This document shows positions 30,970 through 39,443 of a DNA stretch of 47,329 nucleotides, piece after piece. The notes under the pieces were generated by a model. That model was not told the DNA's origin. It worked only from the letters and a program-made list of their open reading frames with translations, and ran no database searches. The DNA is from Acidobacteriota bacterium (GTDB taxonomy: Bacteria > Acidobacteriota > Vicinamibacteria > Marinacidobacterales > Marinacidobacteraceae): the NCBI GenBank assembly GCA_022822745.1, contig JAJEAO010000109.1, positions 1 through 47,329 on the forward strand, in the 5' to 3' direction. The translations under genes were made by a program, and so were the position numbers. Each line of letters opens with the position of its first letter. The first letter of the stretch is position 1.

Positions 30970-32199
30970 ATGCCAGCCGTCAAGCCGGACACCAGCCCGT
31001 TCACCCCCGGTCAGCCCGTCTCGGAGGATCTCTTCGTCGGGCGACTGGAGCAGGTCCGGGATCTGCTGCGCAAGGCGCGCAGCGCCGCGTCCGGGCGACT
31101 GAGCGTCGCGTTCCTGACCGGGGAGCGCGGGATCGGCAAGACATCCCTCGCTCAGTTCGCGTCGCAGGTCGCCCAGGAGGAGCAGGGCCTCCTGCCGCTG
31201 CACGTCGTGGTCGGAAACTCGGGCACGCCCGAGGAGATGGTGCGCCGGACCCTGGACCGTCTCGCCCGCGTGGCTCGGACCGAGCCGTGGTGGCGCCGCG
31301 TCTCCGGGCTGTTCGGCGAACGGATCGAGACCGTGGGCCGGTTCAGCTTCCAGGTGCGGTTCCGACCGAAACCCGACGAGCTGTCGTACCTGACGGAGCA
31401 CTTCGACCTCGTCCTCAGGAACATCGGGCGGGAACTTCCCGAAGAGGTCCGCGGCCTCCACATCGTGCTCGATGACATCAATGGTCTGGCCGATTCCCCC
31501 GACTTCGCCCGCTGGCTGAAGACCTTCGTGGACACGGTGGCGGTCGAAGGGGAGCGCTTCCCGGTGTGCCTGCTCCTCGCCGGAACCGAGCAGGTGCGGC
31601 GGAAGCTCGTCAGCCACCACGAATCGGTCGCCAGGATCCTGGATCTGGTGCATCTCGCTCCGTGGTCCGAAGAGGAAGGTCACGACTTCTTTCGGCAGGC
31701 GTTCCAGAGCGCCGGGATGGAACTGACGGAGCCTGCGCTCCGCCTGGCGGCGCGCTTCTCCGGTGGCCTCCCGGCGCTCGCCCACGAGATCGGGGACGCG
31801 ATCTTTCGAGCGGCCAGCGGCCCGTCCGTATCGGATCAGGAGGTGCGCCTCGGCATCGTCAGCGCCACCCATGTGGTCGGGAACAGGCATGTTGCCGTGC
31901 AGGTGTTCGAACGGATCCGGAGCGGCCGCTACCGGTCGCTGCTCCGGAGCATTCCGAAGCTGACGCCGACCGGCCGATTCCGACGGAAGGAACTCCTGGA
32001 ACGACTCGAACCGACGTCCCGCAAGGGCTTCGACAACTTCCTGCGCGAGATGGTCAAGCTGGGCGTCCTGGAGCGTCGGCTCGCGGCAGGCCCGGGCGAG
32101 TACCGATTCGTTCAGAACCTCCACTTCCTCTATTTCCTGTCCGAGGCCATACGCGGCGGCGGACCGAGCCCCGCCAGGAGAATCGCCGATGTTCGCTGA
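30970..32199 (+). CDS. AAA-family ATPase, Orc1/AAA_16-like with winged helix
   Basis: A 409-residue P-loop ATPase with the lead-in PFTPGQPV.EDLFVGRLEQV, Walker A GERGIGKTS (residues 51-59), Walker B LHIVLDDINGL (D168, D169), sensor-like LLAGTEQVRRKL and a C-terminal half with winged-helix character (GRYRSLLRSIPKL, RKELLERL, KLGVLERRL). It shares the P-F-x-P-G...G-R entry and overall design with the 5865 protein, but the two are not close copies. No DNA target is evident. It overlaps the lipoprotein gene by 11 nt, which may mean co-expression by chance rather than shared function. Orphan members of this family are common in this type of genome. Confidence 0.75.
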   Translation: MPAVKPDTSPFTPGQPVSEDLFVGRLEQVRDLLRKARSAASGRLSVAFLTGERGIGKTSLAQFASQVAQEEQGLLPLHVVVGNSGTPEEMVRRTLDRLARVARTEPWWRRVSGLFGERIETVGRFSFQVRFRPKPDELSYLTEHFDLVLRNIGRELPEEVRGLHIVLDDINGLADSPDFARWLKTFVDTVAVEGERFPVCLLLAGTEQVRRKLVSHHESVARILDLVHLAPWSEEEGHDFFRQAFQSAGMELTEPALRLAARFSGGLPALAHEIGDAIFRAASGPSVSDQEVRLGIVSATHVVGNRHVAVQVFERIRSGRYRSLLRSIPKLTPTGRFRRKELLERLEPTSRKGFDNFLREMVKLGVLERRLAAGPGEYRFVQNLHFLYFLSEAIRGGGPSPARRIADVR

Positions 32200-32962
32200 A
32201 ACGCGTTTCCGTTCCGCAGCGCTGGTCTTCCTCGTCGCTGTCGGCGCGTGTTCCGACGCGGCGCCGGAAGCCGACTCCGGGGCGCCCTCGACATCCGTCG
32301 CGGAGGCGCTGATCGAGCGGTCCATCGCCTACCACGACCCGGACGGCAAGTGGGACACGGCGAGCATCGAACTGGAAATCGCCGAGTCCCGTCCCGAGGC
32401 CGAGACCCGGACGACCGCGATCCGGATGGCGCCGGGGAGCGGCGCGATGGTCGTGCGCCGGCAGACCGGGGACGGCGAGGTCGCGTTCGAGATGACCGGG
32501 GAAACGATCCGGTCGCGCTCGGTGGACGGGGACGACGCGATGGAGGAGGAAGCCCTCGCCGAGCGCGGACTCGACGCCGAGCGCGTGCGATTCCTGCGGA
32601 ACTACTACCTGTTCCTGTGGGGGCTCCCCATGAAGCTGCGGGATCCGGGGACGATCGTCGCTCCGGAGCCGGAAGCGGCGACCTTCGATGGTCAGGAGGC
32701 GCTCGCGGTTCGCGTTACCTACGACCCCGAGGTGGGCGGGGACACCTGGTACTTCTACTTCGACCCGGAGAGCGCGCGGCTGATCGGCTACCGCTTCTAC
32801 CACGACGAGGCGGCGAACGACGGCGAGTACATCCACCTGAGCGGCGAGATCGAGCACGGCGGACTGCGTCTCCCGGCGCGGCGCGCCTGGTTCATGCACC
32901 AGGACGACGAGTTCCTCGGCGAGGACGAGGCGGTCTCGCTCGTCGTCACCGACGCCCCGTGA
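32189..32962 (+). CDS. Lipoprotein of unknown function, DUF6503-like
   Basis: A 257-residue predicted lipoprotein with signal LVFLVAVGAC (C21) and a soluble domain: MKLRDPGTIVAPEPEAATF, VRVTYDPEVGGDTWYFYFDP and LIGYRFYHDEAANDGEYIHL then LPARRAWFMH. These blocks resemble the DUF6503 family, beta-sandwich outer-membrane lipoproteins of unknown role; the assignment is from memory of the motifs. ATG 32189 overlaps the upstream ATPase. The stop TGA at 32960-32962 is followed in the same frame by the tail of another protein (32963-33148). Confidence 0.7.
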   Translation: MFAETRFRSAALVFLVAVGACSDAAPEADSGAPSTSVAEALIERSIAYHDPDGKWDTASIELEIAESRPEAETRTTAIRMAPGSGAMVVRRQTGDGEVAFEMTGETIRSRSVDGDDAMEEEALAERGLDAERVRFLRNYYLFLWGLPMKLRDPGTIVAPEPEAATFDGQEALAVRVTYDPEVGGDTWYFYFDPESARLIGYRFYHDEAANDGEYIHLSGEIEHGGLRLPARRAWFMHQDDEFLGEDEAVSLVVTDAP

Positions 32963-33148
32963 CTCGCCGTCCTCTCTCGGCCGGCGAAGCCGTACATCCG
33001 CCTCGAAGATGTCCTCCTGATCACCGCGGACGGCGTCGAGAACCTGTCCGACTTCGTCCCGATGGACCTCGAGGCCGTCGAATCGCTCATGGCCGAGCCC
33101 GGTCTGCTCGAGCGCTATCCGAGCCCGCTCCCGCCTCCCCCCGGGTGA
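32963..33148 (+). pseudogene. C-terminal fragment of an M24 (Xaa-Pro) peptidase
   Basis: Directly after the lipoprotein stop, the same frame reads [20 protein letters not shown] then [20 protein letters not shown] and [20 protein letters not shown] before TGA at 33146-33148. The [18 protein letters not shown] and [13 protein letters not shown] blocks match the end of M24 metallopeptidases of the Xaa-Pro aminopeptidase group. None of the catalytic D-D-H-E-E part is present in the window, so this is a fragment. The in-frame contact suggests a deletion or replacement junction. Confidence 0.6.
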
Positions 33149-33197
33149 GGCGGGAACCGGCCCGGCGCTCCGGGGTTGTGTCCTCGGAGGCCACTCC

Positions 33198-35660
33198 ATG
33201 ATCCACGACCTGCTCGAGGCGGCCCGCCGCCTCGCCCGGCGCCCCGGGTTCGCCGCCCTCGTCGTCCTGCCGCTCGCGCTCGGGATCGCGGCGGTCGCGA
33301 CCGTGTTCTCCGCGGTGTACGGAGTGCTCCTCCGGCCGCCCCCCTACGCCGAACCGGATCGGCTGGTGCAGGTCTGGGAGCACCGGCCGCGGCTGCCGGC
33401 TCCGGATGAGGTGGCGGCGTTCTCCACCGATCATTTCCGCGAGTGGCGGGATGCGAACACGGTGTTCGACGGGATGGCGATGTACGGCGATTTCCCGGTC
33501 GCCTACCAGGGGCTCGCCGACGCTCCCGGCGAGGCGCGTCCCCTGGCGGTGGAACGGGTCTCGGTGAATCTCTTCGACGTCCTCGGGGTCTCGCCGGCGC
33601 CGGGACGAGGCTTCCGGCCGGAGGAAGGGACGCCGGGTCTCGACGCGGTCGCCGTTCTGGGCCACGCGTTCTGGACGCGCGAGTTCGGCGCCGATCCCGG
33701 GATCATCGGCCGCTCGCTCCGCCTCGATGACCGCGCCTTCGAGGTCATCGGGATCGCGCCGCCCGGCTTCGGCTTCCCGATTCCGACGACCGAGGTCTAT
33801 GTCCCGTACGCCGAAGAGCCGCCCGCCGACCTCGGCTCCGGGCAGATTCGCCTCGAGCTCGTCCAGGTCGTGGCCCGTCTCGCCGACGGCGTGACCGCTG
33901 CGCAGGCCGAAGCGGAGGCGGATGCCCTGATCGCCCGGCTGAGCGAACGCGGCGAGATCCAGGCGATGCTGAACGAAGGGGTCTCGGTTCACCTGACCCC
34001 GTTCACGGAGCGCGCCACCCGTCGGGTGCGGGGGCCTCTGGTGGCGCTCTTCGGCGTGACGCTGTTCGTGCTGCTGATCGCCTGCGGCAATGTGGCGAAC
34101 CTGCTGCTCACCCGCGCCGCGTGGCGGGAGCGCGAGCTGGCGGTGCGCAGCGCGCTCGGCGCCGGCCGGGGCCGGCTCGCCCGCGGTCTGCTCGCCGAGA
34201 GTCTCGTCCTCGCCGCGGCTGCCGGAGGGCTCGCCATCCTCCTCTCGCTCGAAGGCGTCGAGCTGGTCCGCGCGCTCTCGGCGCTGGGCCTCCCGGAGCT
34301 GGAGAGCGCCCGGGTGGACTGGCGGGTCGCATCGTTCACGCTGGCGGCGGCGGCCGCGGCGGCCCTGATCGCCGGCGCCGCCCCGGCGCTCCGGGCTTCC
34401 TCGCGGGATCCGGCGCAGGCGCTGGCCGCTTCCGGGCGGAGCAGCGCCGCTGCGCTCGGCGGCGCGATCCGGGGCTTCGCCCACCGGGGTCTCTTCGCTT
34501 CCGCGCAGCTCGCGCTGTGTCTGCCGCTGCTGGTCGGGGCCGGTCTCTTCACCCGGAGCTTCCTCGCCCTCGCCTCCGCCTCCCCGGGGTACCAGCCGGA
34601 GAACGCGGTGACCTTCGAGGTGCAGTTTCCCGAGGACTCCGGCTCCGGCCCGGAGGCCCGGGCGGCGCGGCTCGACCGGCTCCGCGAGGCGCTCTCCGGG
34701 CTGCCCGGCGTGACGGCGGCGGGGCATCTCGACACGCTGCCCCTTTCGGGAGAGCGCGCCGTCATCGGGTTCCAGCGGATCGGGGAGGAGCCGATCACCG
34801 ACCCGAACGCGGTGCCGCGAGCCCTGCTGCGCCGCGTCTCGCCGGGCGCGTTCCGAGCCATGGGCATCCCGCTGATCGAGGGCCGGGGCTTCGAGGAAGC
34901 CGACCGGACCGGGCCGCAGGTCGCGGTCGTGAACCAGGCGCTGGTGGACCGCTACTTCCGGGATCCGCCGGTCGGCCTGGAGCTGCGCGGGATGGGCCGG
35001 ATCATCGGGGTCGTGGGCAACACCCACGAGGAGGGGCCGGACACGCCGGTGGAGCCGATCCTGTATTTCCTGCACGGCGGCGGCCTGGGCAGCTTCATGC
35101 CGCTCCCGACGGTCCACTTCGTCCTCCGACATGCTCCCGGGGTCGAAGTGGCGGCGGCGGCGGTGGCGCGGGTTCGCGAGCTCGCCCCCGACGTCCGGAC
35201 GCTGAACGTCCGGACCCTCGAGGATCGCATCCGCGAGTCGGTGGCCCAGCCGCGCCTTTACGCCCTGCTCCTCGGCGGCTTCGCGGCCGCGGCCGTCCTC
35301 CTCGCGCTGTGGGGAGTGTTCGGCGTCGTGGGTTTCCACACGACCGCGCGCCTCCCCGCCCACGGCGTGCGGATGGCGTTCGGGGCCACGCCGGCGCGGA
35401 TCCGCCGCCTCGTCCTGCGCGACGGGCTCGCGATCGCCGCGGTGGGCCTCGCTCCCGGGTTGCTTTTCGCCTGGCTGCTGACCCGGCTCCTCGGGAGCGA
35501 GCTCAGCCCGCTGCTGTTCGAGGTCGCGCCGCTGGACCCGGTGGTCCTCGCGCTGGCCACCGGCGGACTCGGGGCGGCGGCCCTGGCGGCGGCTCTCGGC
35601 CCCGCCCGCCGGGCCGCTCGCCTCGATGTGGCCTCGGCGCTGCGGATCGAAGCGAACTGA
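33198..35660 (+). CDS. ADOP-type ABC permease (two permease domains)
   Basis: An 820-residue inner-membrane protein with two MacB/FtsX-type halves in tandem: ARRPGFAALVVLPLALGIAAV (first membrane segment) and MacB_PCD periplasmic part, a central set of helices with RELAVRSALGAGRGRLARGL, the second periplasmic domain, and a C-terminal set with GVRMAFGATPARIRRLVLRD. This is the Acidobacterial duplicated orphan permease (ADOP) layout, in which the permease lacks a linked ATPase gene. It follows the peptidase fragment after 49 bp. Function of the family is unproven; export or lipoprotein-like movement is assumed from homology. It supports the taxonomic guess. Confidence 0.88.
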   Translation: MIHDLLEAARRLARRPGFAALVVLPLALGIAAVATVFSAVYGVLLRPPPYAEPDRLVQVWEHRPRLPAPDEVAAFSTDHFREWRDANTVFDGMAMYGDFPVAYQGLADAPGEARPLAVERVSVNLFDVLGVSPAPGRGFRPEEGTPGLDAVAVLGHAFWTREFGADPGIIGRSLRLDDRAFEVIGIAPPGFGFPIPTTEVYVPYAEEPPADLGSGQIRLELVQVVARLADGVTAAQAEAEADALIARLSERGEIQAMLNEGVSVHLTPFTERATRRVRGPLVALFGVTLFVLLIACGNVANLLLTRAAWRERELAVRSALGAGRGRLARGLLAESLVLAAAAGGLAILLSLEGVELVRALSALGLPELESARVDWRVASFTLAAAAAAALIAGAAPALRASSRDPAQALAASGRSSAAALGGAIRGFAHRGLFASAQLALCLPLLVGAGLFTRSFLALASASPGYQPENAVTFEVQFPEDSGSGPEARAARLDRLREALSGLPGVTAAGHLDTLPLSGERAVIGFQRIGEEPITDPNAVPRALLRRVSPGAFRAMGIPLIEGRGFEEADRTGPQVAVVNQALVDRYFRDPPVGLELRGMGRIIGVVGNTHEEGPDTPVEPILYFLHGGGLGSFMPLPTVHFVLRHAPGVEVAAAAVARVRELAPDVRTLNVRTLEDRIRESVAQPRLYALLLGGFAAAAVLLALWGVFGVVGFHTTARLPAHGVRMAFGATPARIRRLVLRDGLAIAAVGLAPGLLFAWLLTRLLGSELSPLLFEVAPLDPVVLALATGGLGAAALAAALGPARRAARLDVASALRIEAN

Positions 35661-35735
35661 CGCCGGGCGCGGGAAGGGACGCCCCGGGGCTCGCGCTCCG
35701 CCGGATCCTTCGGAACCCGGACCGCGAAGACGGCG

Positions 35736-35741
35736 TATCGT
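35736..35741 (+). promoter_or_regulatory. -10-like TATCGT, 7 nt before ATG 35749
   Basis: TATCGT followed by TCCGGCG and ATG. Spacing is one base longer than in the other cases. No strong -35. Confidence 0.35.
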
Positions 35742-35748
35742 TCCGGCG

Positions 35749-37239
35749 ATGGACTTCCGACCGGCCGGAGCGCTGGCGCTCGCTCTCCTGAGCGGCTGCG
35801 GCGGGGGACAGGCCGCGCCCGAAGAGGCCGATCCCGTCGAGATCCTCGAGCCGTGTCCGGCGTCCGAAGGCGTCCGGGGCGGCCTCTGCGGCGAACTCCG
35901 CGTCGAGGAGAACCGGGACGACCCGGACGGAGTGACCATCCCGCTGAAGATCGTCGTCCTCCCCGCGACCGAGCCGGGCGGCGCGCCGGACCCGCTGTTC
36001 ATCCTCGCGGGCGGGCCGGGACAGGCGGCGACGGACCTCGCCCCGCTGGTCTCCGGGGTTCTCGACGCGATCCGCCGGCGGCGCGACCTGGTCTTCGTGG
36101 ACCAGCGGGGGACCGGCGAGAAGGGCCGGCTGACCTGCGATCTGCTCGAGGGGCAGATGGCCTTCGCCGACGCGGTCCCCCTCGAGGTCACCGAGGAGGA
36201 CTGGCGCGCCTGTCTCGCCGACATCGAGGCCCGGCCCGGGCTCTACACGACACCGGTGGCCATGGACGACCTCGAGGAGGTGCGGCGCGCTCTCGGCTAC
36301 GGGCGGGTCAACCTGTGGGGGGGCTCCTACGGGACCCGGGCTGCGTCCGTCTTCCTCCGGCGCCATCCGGACAGCGTCCGGACCGCGATCCTCGACGGCA
36401 TGGCCCCCGTGGACATGCGGATCCCGCTGCACTTCCCGGCGGACGCCCAGCGCGCCCTCGACCGTCTCACGGACGCCTGCGCCGCCGACCCGGATTGCGC
36501 GGCGCGGTTCCCCGGCCTCGCGGCCCGGATCGCCGAACTGCTCGACAGCCTCGACCACGACCCGCCCCGCCGCTTCCAGGTGCGCCACCCGCGGACCGGG
36601 GAGTGGGAGGAGATCCCGTTCCCGCGCGAAACGGCGGCGGCCGTGCTCCGCGCCGCGCTCTACAGCCCCTCGACCTCCGCGCTGGCGCCGCTCCTCGTGG
36701 AGAGCGCCCTCGACGGGGATTTCGGGCCGCTCCTGACCCTCGCCGACCCGGCGGTCGGCCCCGACCTGTCGCTGGGCATGTTCCTCTCGGTGCTGTGCGC
36801 CGAGGACATCCCGTGGGTGGACCCCGAGCAGGCGTTCGAGGCGGCGGGCGGCGCCGTGTTCGATACCGTGGCGGCGGAGCAACTGATCGAGGCCTGCTCG
36901 GTGTGGCCGCGGGGCGAGATCCCCGCCGGATACCGGGAGTCCGTGCGATCCGACGCGCCGGTCCTGCTGCTCTCCGGCGAGCTGGACCCGGTCACTCCGC
37001 CCCGCTGGGCGGAGCACGCAGCGGAGACGCTCTCGAACGCCCGGCATCTCGTGGTTCCCGGCGCGGCCCACGGAACCCTGGCGGTCGGCTGCGTCCCCGA
37101 GCTGATCGGCGAGTTCCTCGACGCCGCCGATCCCGCCGGACTCGACGCCTCCTGTCTCGACGGCATGGTCCGACCCCGGTTCTGGTTCACCGGGACCGGC
37201 CCCGGAGGCGCGCCTCCCGAAGCCGGGGAGGGGCCGTGA
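35749..37239 (+). CDS. Alpha/beta hydrolase lipoprotein, TAP-like peptidase family
   Basis: A 496-residue predicted lipoprotein (ALALALLSGC, C16-C17 region) with an alpha/beta-hydrolase fold: oxyanion strand LFILAGGPGQAATD, VFVDQRGTGEKG, nucleophile elbow GGSYG (S193), acid D413 in SGELDPVTPP and H441 in GAAHGT. The C-terminal half (TAP-like) fits bacterial prolyl- or tripeptidyl-aminopeptidase relatives such as Streptomyces Tap/SlpD, which release N-terminal peptides outside the cytoplasm. Cys pairs (CG-ELRV; AADPDCAARF) could form disulfides. Its stop overlaps the NatA gene (GTGA), so it is co-transcribed with the exporter. A periplasmic peptidase role is an inference. Confidence 0.83.
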   Translation: MDFRPAGALALALLSGCGGGQAAPEEADPVEILEPCPASEGVRGGLCGELRVEENRDDPDGVTIPLKIVVLPATEPGGAPDPLFILAGGPGQAATDLAPLVSGVLDAIRRRRDLVFVDQRGTGEKGRLTCDLLEGQMAFADAVPLEVTEEDWRACLADIEARPGLYTTPVAMDDLEEVRRALGYGRVNLWGGSYGTRAASVFLRRHPDSVRTAILDGMAPVDMRIPLHFPADAQRALDRLTDACAADPDCAARFPGLAARIAELLDSLDHDPPRRFQVRHPRTGEWEEIPFPRETAAAVLRAALYSPSTSALAPLLVESALDGDFGPLLTLADPAVGPDLSLGMFLSVLCAEDIPWVDPEQAFEAAGGAVFDTVAAEQLIEACSVWPRGEIPAGYRESVRSDAPVLLLSGELDPVTPPRWAEHAAETLSNARHLVVPGAAHGTLAVGCVPELIGEFLDAADPAGLDASCLDGMVRPRFWFTGTGPGGAPPEAGEGP

Positions 37240-37970
37240 TCGAGGTCTCCGGCCTGCGCAAGACCTTCGGCGAGGTCGTCGCCGTGGACGAGGTCAGCTT
37301 CGTCGCCGGCGACGGCGAAGTGACCGGACTCCTCGGTCCGAACGGCGCGGGCAAGTCCACCACGATGCGCATGCTCTACGGACTCATGGCGCCGGAAGCC
37401 GGGGAAGTGCGGGTGGACGGGATCCCGGTGGCGTCGGACCCGCTCGCCGCCCAGGAGCGGCTCGGCGCGCTGCCCGACATGCACGCGCTCTACCCCCGTC
37501 TCAGCGGGCGCGAGAACATCGGCTACTTCGCCCGTCTGCGGCGGGTTCCGGCCGCGGACGTCGGACACCGGACCGAGGCCTTCTCCCGCCTGCTCGACAT
37601 GGACAGCTTCCTCGACCGTCGGGCGAAGGGCTATTCCCACGGCGAGCGGTCGCGGGTCCTGCTCGCCCGCGCCCTGATCCACGAGCCGCAGAACGTCCTG
37701 CTCGACGAGCCGACGAACGGGCTCGACGTCATGAGCACGCGGCGGATGCGGGACATGATCCGGGAGCTGCGGCGCCAGGGGCGGGCGGTGCTCTTCTCGA
37801 GCCACATCATGCAGGAGGTCTCCCTCCTGTGCGACCGGATCGTGATCATCGCCTCGGGCCGGGTCGTGGCCGCGGGCGCCCCCGACGCGATCCGCCGCGC
37901 GGCGGGCTGCGAGGACCTCGAAGAGGCGTTCGTGCAGCTCACCGCGCCCCGCGGCGGGGGCCCGGCGTGA
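37236..37970 (+). CDS. ABC exporter ATP-binding protein, NatA-like
   Basis: A 244-residue ATPase with Walker A GPNGAGKST (residues 34-42), signature YSHGERSRVLLARAL, Walker B VLLDEPTNGLD and H-loop SSHIMQEVSLLC. The short SHGERSR signature, the GLDVMSTR D-loop and pairing with a two-part permease match the NatAB (sodium or small-molecule efflux) branch. GTG 37236 overlaps the hydrolase stop, and GTG 37967 of the permease overlaps its own stop, so the three genes are translationally chained. Substrate unknown. Confidence 0.9.
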   Translation: MIEVSGLRKTFGEVVAVDEVSFVAGDGEVTGLLGPNGAGKSTTMRMLYGLMAPEAGEVRVDGIPVASDPLAAQERLGALPDMHALYPRLSGRENIGYFARLRRVPAADVGHRTEAFSRLLDMDSFLDRRAKGYSHGERSRVLLARALIHEPQNVLLDEPTNGLDVMSTRRMRDMIRELRRQGRAVLFSSHIMQEVSLLCDRIVIIASGRVVAAGAPDAIRRAAGCEDLEEAFVQLTAPRGGGPA

Positions 37971-39178
37971 GTGGTCCGTCAGCTCGGCTGGCGGCGAATC
38001 GGCTGGTGGCGGCCCGGCTGGCGGCCGCCCGGGTCGTCTTCGGGAAGGAGCTCCTCGAGGGCATTCGGGACCGGCGGGCCCTGATCGCGGTGCTCATCTC
38101 GATTTCCATCGTGCCGGTCATGTTCGTGTTCCTCGGGCGCTTCGCCCGCGAAGTGCGCGATGAAGTGGCGAGCATGACGATCCCGGTCGAAGGTCGCGAA
38201 CACGCGCCGGCGCTGGCCGAGTGGCTCGAGCGGGTTCCCGGGATCACGCTCGAGGCCGCGCCCGCGGACCCCGAGGAAGCGGTGCGGAACCGCGAGGTGG
38301 ATCTCGTCCTGCGCATCCCGGCCGATTACGGCGAGCGCTTCGCCGAAGGCCGGCCGGCGGAGCTGGACCTGATCGAAGACAGCTCGCGCGCGGCGGCGGG
38401 CGCCAAGGCGAGCCGGGTGAACACCCTGCTGCGCGCCTACGGTCGGGAAGTGGCCTCCCTGCGCCTGATCAGCCGCGGCGTGAGTCCGCTCCTCCTCGAG
38501 CCGGTCGAGGTCCGGCGCGCCGAGGTGTTCAGCGAGAGGCGCCGGACGGCGTTTTCGGTGCTCGGGATCATCCCGATGTTCCTGCTGATGAACGCCTTCT
38601 TCGGCGGAATGCAGATCGCGGCCGACTCCGTCGCCGGGGAGCGGGAGCGGGGTTCGATCGAGGCGCTGCTCGTCAACGCCGTGCCGGGATCGGCGCTGGT
38701 CCTCGGCAAGTGGGCGGCGGCGAGCGTGTTCGCCGTGTTCCTCACCGGGACCGGGCTCGTCACCTGCATGGTGCTGTTCCGGTTCCTCCCCGGCGCGAGC
38801 GTGGAGCCCTCCCTGGCGGACTGGGGACGGGTGGCGCTCACCGCGCTGCCGCTGGCGCTGTTCTGCTGCGCCCTTCAGGTCGTGGTAGCCACCTACGCGA
38901 AGTCGTTCAAGGAAGCGCAGACCTATTTCGGGTATCTGGCGTTTCTGCCGATGATCCCCTTCCTCGCGGTCACGCTGAACTGGGTCGAGCAGGGATCGTG
39001 GGCGACATGGGTTCCCGTCGTGGGCCACCACCTCACGATCCTGACCGCGCTGGCGGGCGACCCCGTATCCGTCGGTCAGGTCGTCGCGGGATTCGCGTTC
39101 TCCCTCGTGGGCGCCGGCGCGCTGCTCTGGTTCGCCTCCCGGCTGTTCGTGCGCGAGAGCGTCGTCTTCATCCGGTGA
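37967..39178 (+). CDS. ABC-2/NatB-like permease
   Basis: A 403-residue permease. One membrane helix near the N-terminus (RRALIAVLISISIVPVMFVF) is followed by a large extracytoplasmic loop (residues about 60-190) and a C-terminal group of five to six helices (FSVLGIIPMFLLMNAFFGGM; GKWAAASVFAVFLTGTGLVT), the ABC-2 membrane layout of NatB and related exporters. Conserved ADSVAGERERGSIEALLVN precedes the second helix. Start GTG 37967 overlaps the ATPase stop as GTGA. It should form the export channel with the NatA-like ATPase. Confidence 0.88.
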   Translation: MSGPSARLAANRLVAARLAAARVVFGKELLEGIRDRRALIAVLISISIVPVMFVFLGRFAREVRDEVASMTIPVEGREHAPALAEWLERVPGITLEAAPADPEEAVRNREVDLVLRIPADYGERFAEGRPAELDLIEDSSRAAAGAKASRVNTLLRAYGREVASLRLISRGVSPLLLEPVEVRRAEVFSERRRTAFSVLGIIPMFLLMNAFFGGMQIAADSVAGERERGSIEALLVNAVPGSALVLGKWAAASVFAVFLTGTGLVTCMVLFRFLPGASVEPSLADWGRVALTALPLALFCCALQVVVATYAKSFKEAQTYFGYLAFLPMIPFLAVTLNWVEQGSWATWVPVVGHHLTILTALAGDPVSVGQVVAGFAFSLVGAGALLWFASRLFVRESVVFIR

Positions 39179-39443
39179 ACGCTCCCGGCGGACGACATTC
39201 CTCCGGCGAGACTTCCCCCGGCGTCGGACGACCGGCGATCCTGCTAGGATTCATGGTCTCCCCTGAAGCGCGTTCGCGCGCGCCGGCGGGCCAGTGCCCC
39301 ATCGGACCGGCGCCGGGACGGAACGCGCCGGGGGTGAAGAGGGGTCGGTCGGAAGCGTTCCGCGCGTCGGCCATGAACGGCGTCCTTCACACGCCGGCCC
39401 CCGTCCGCCACGAGGTTCCCTGACAGATTCCATGAGAGAGGGT
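39179..39443 (+). promoter_or_regulatory. 265-bp leader of rpsA with -10-like TAGGAT
   Basis: TAGGAT at 39245-39250 could start a leader of about 190 nt before S1. A weak -35-like GTCGGA lies 16 bp upstream. The stretch holds no convincing gene; a 56-residue ORF from 39253 has no family support. Ribosomal S1 leaders are often involved in autoregulation, which remains inference here. Confidence 0.35.

Noticed and set aside
29140-32325. Very long minus-strand ORF opposite the aldehyde dehydrogenase and ATPase genes
   Set aside because: High GC antisense shadow; sequence is Arg/Gly-rich with no domain, and the plus strand encodes clear families.
33087-36224. Very long minus-strand ORF opposite the ADOP permease
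   Set aside because: Same reason; antisense open frame in a GC-rich gene.
39253-39423. 56-residue ORF in the rpsA leader starting just after TAGGAT
   Set aside because: Composition matches leader noise, no homology motif, and no ribosome site; kept as leader.
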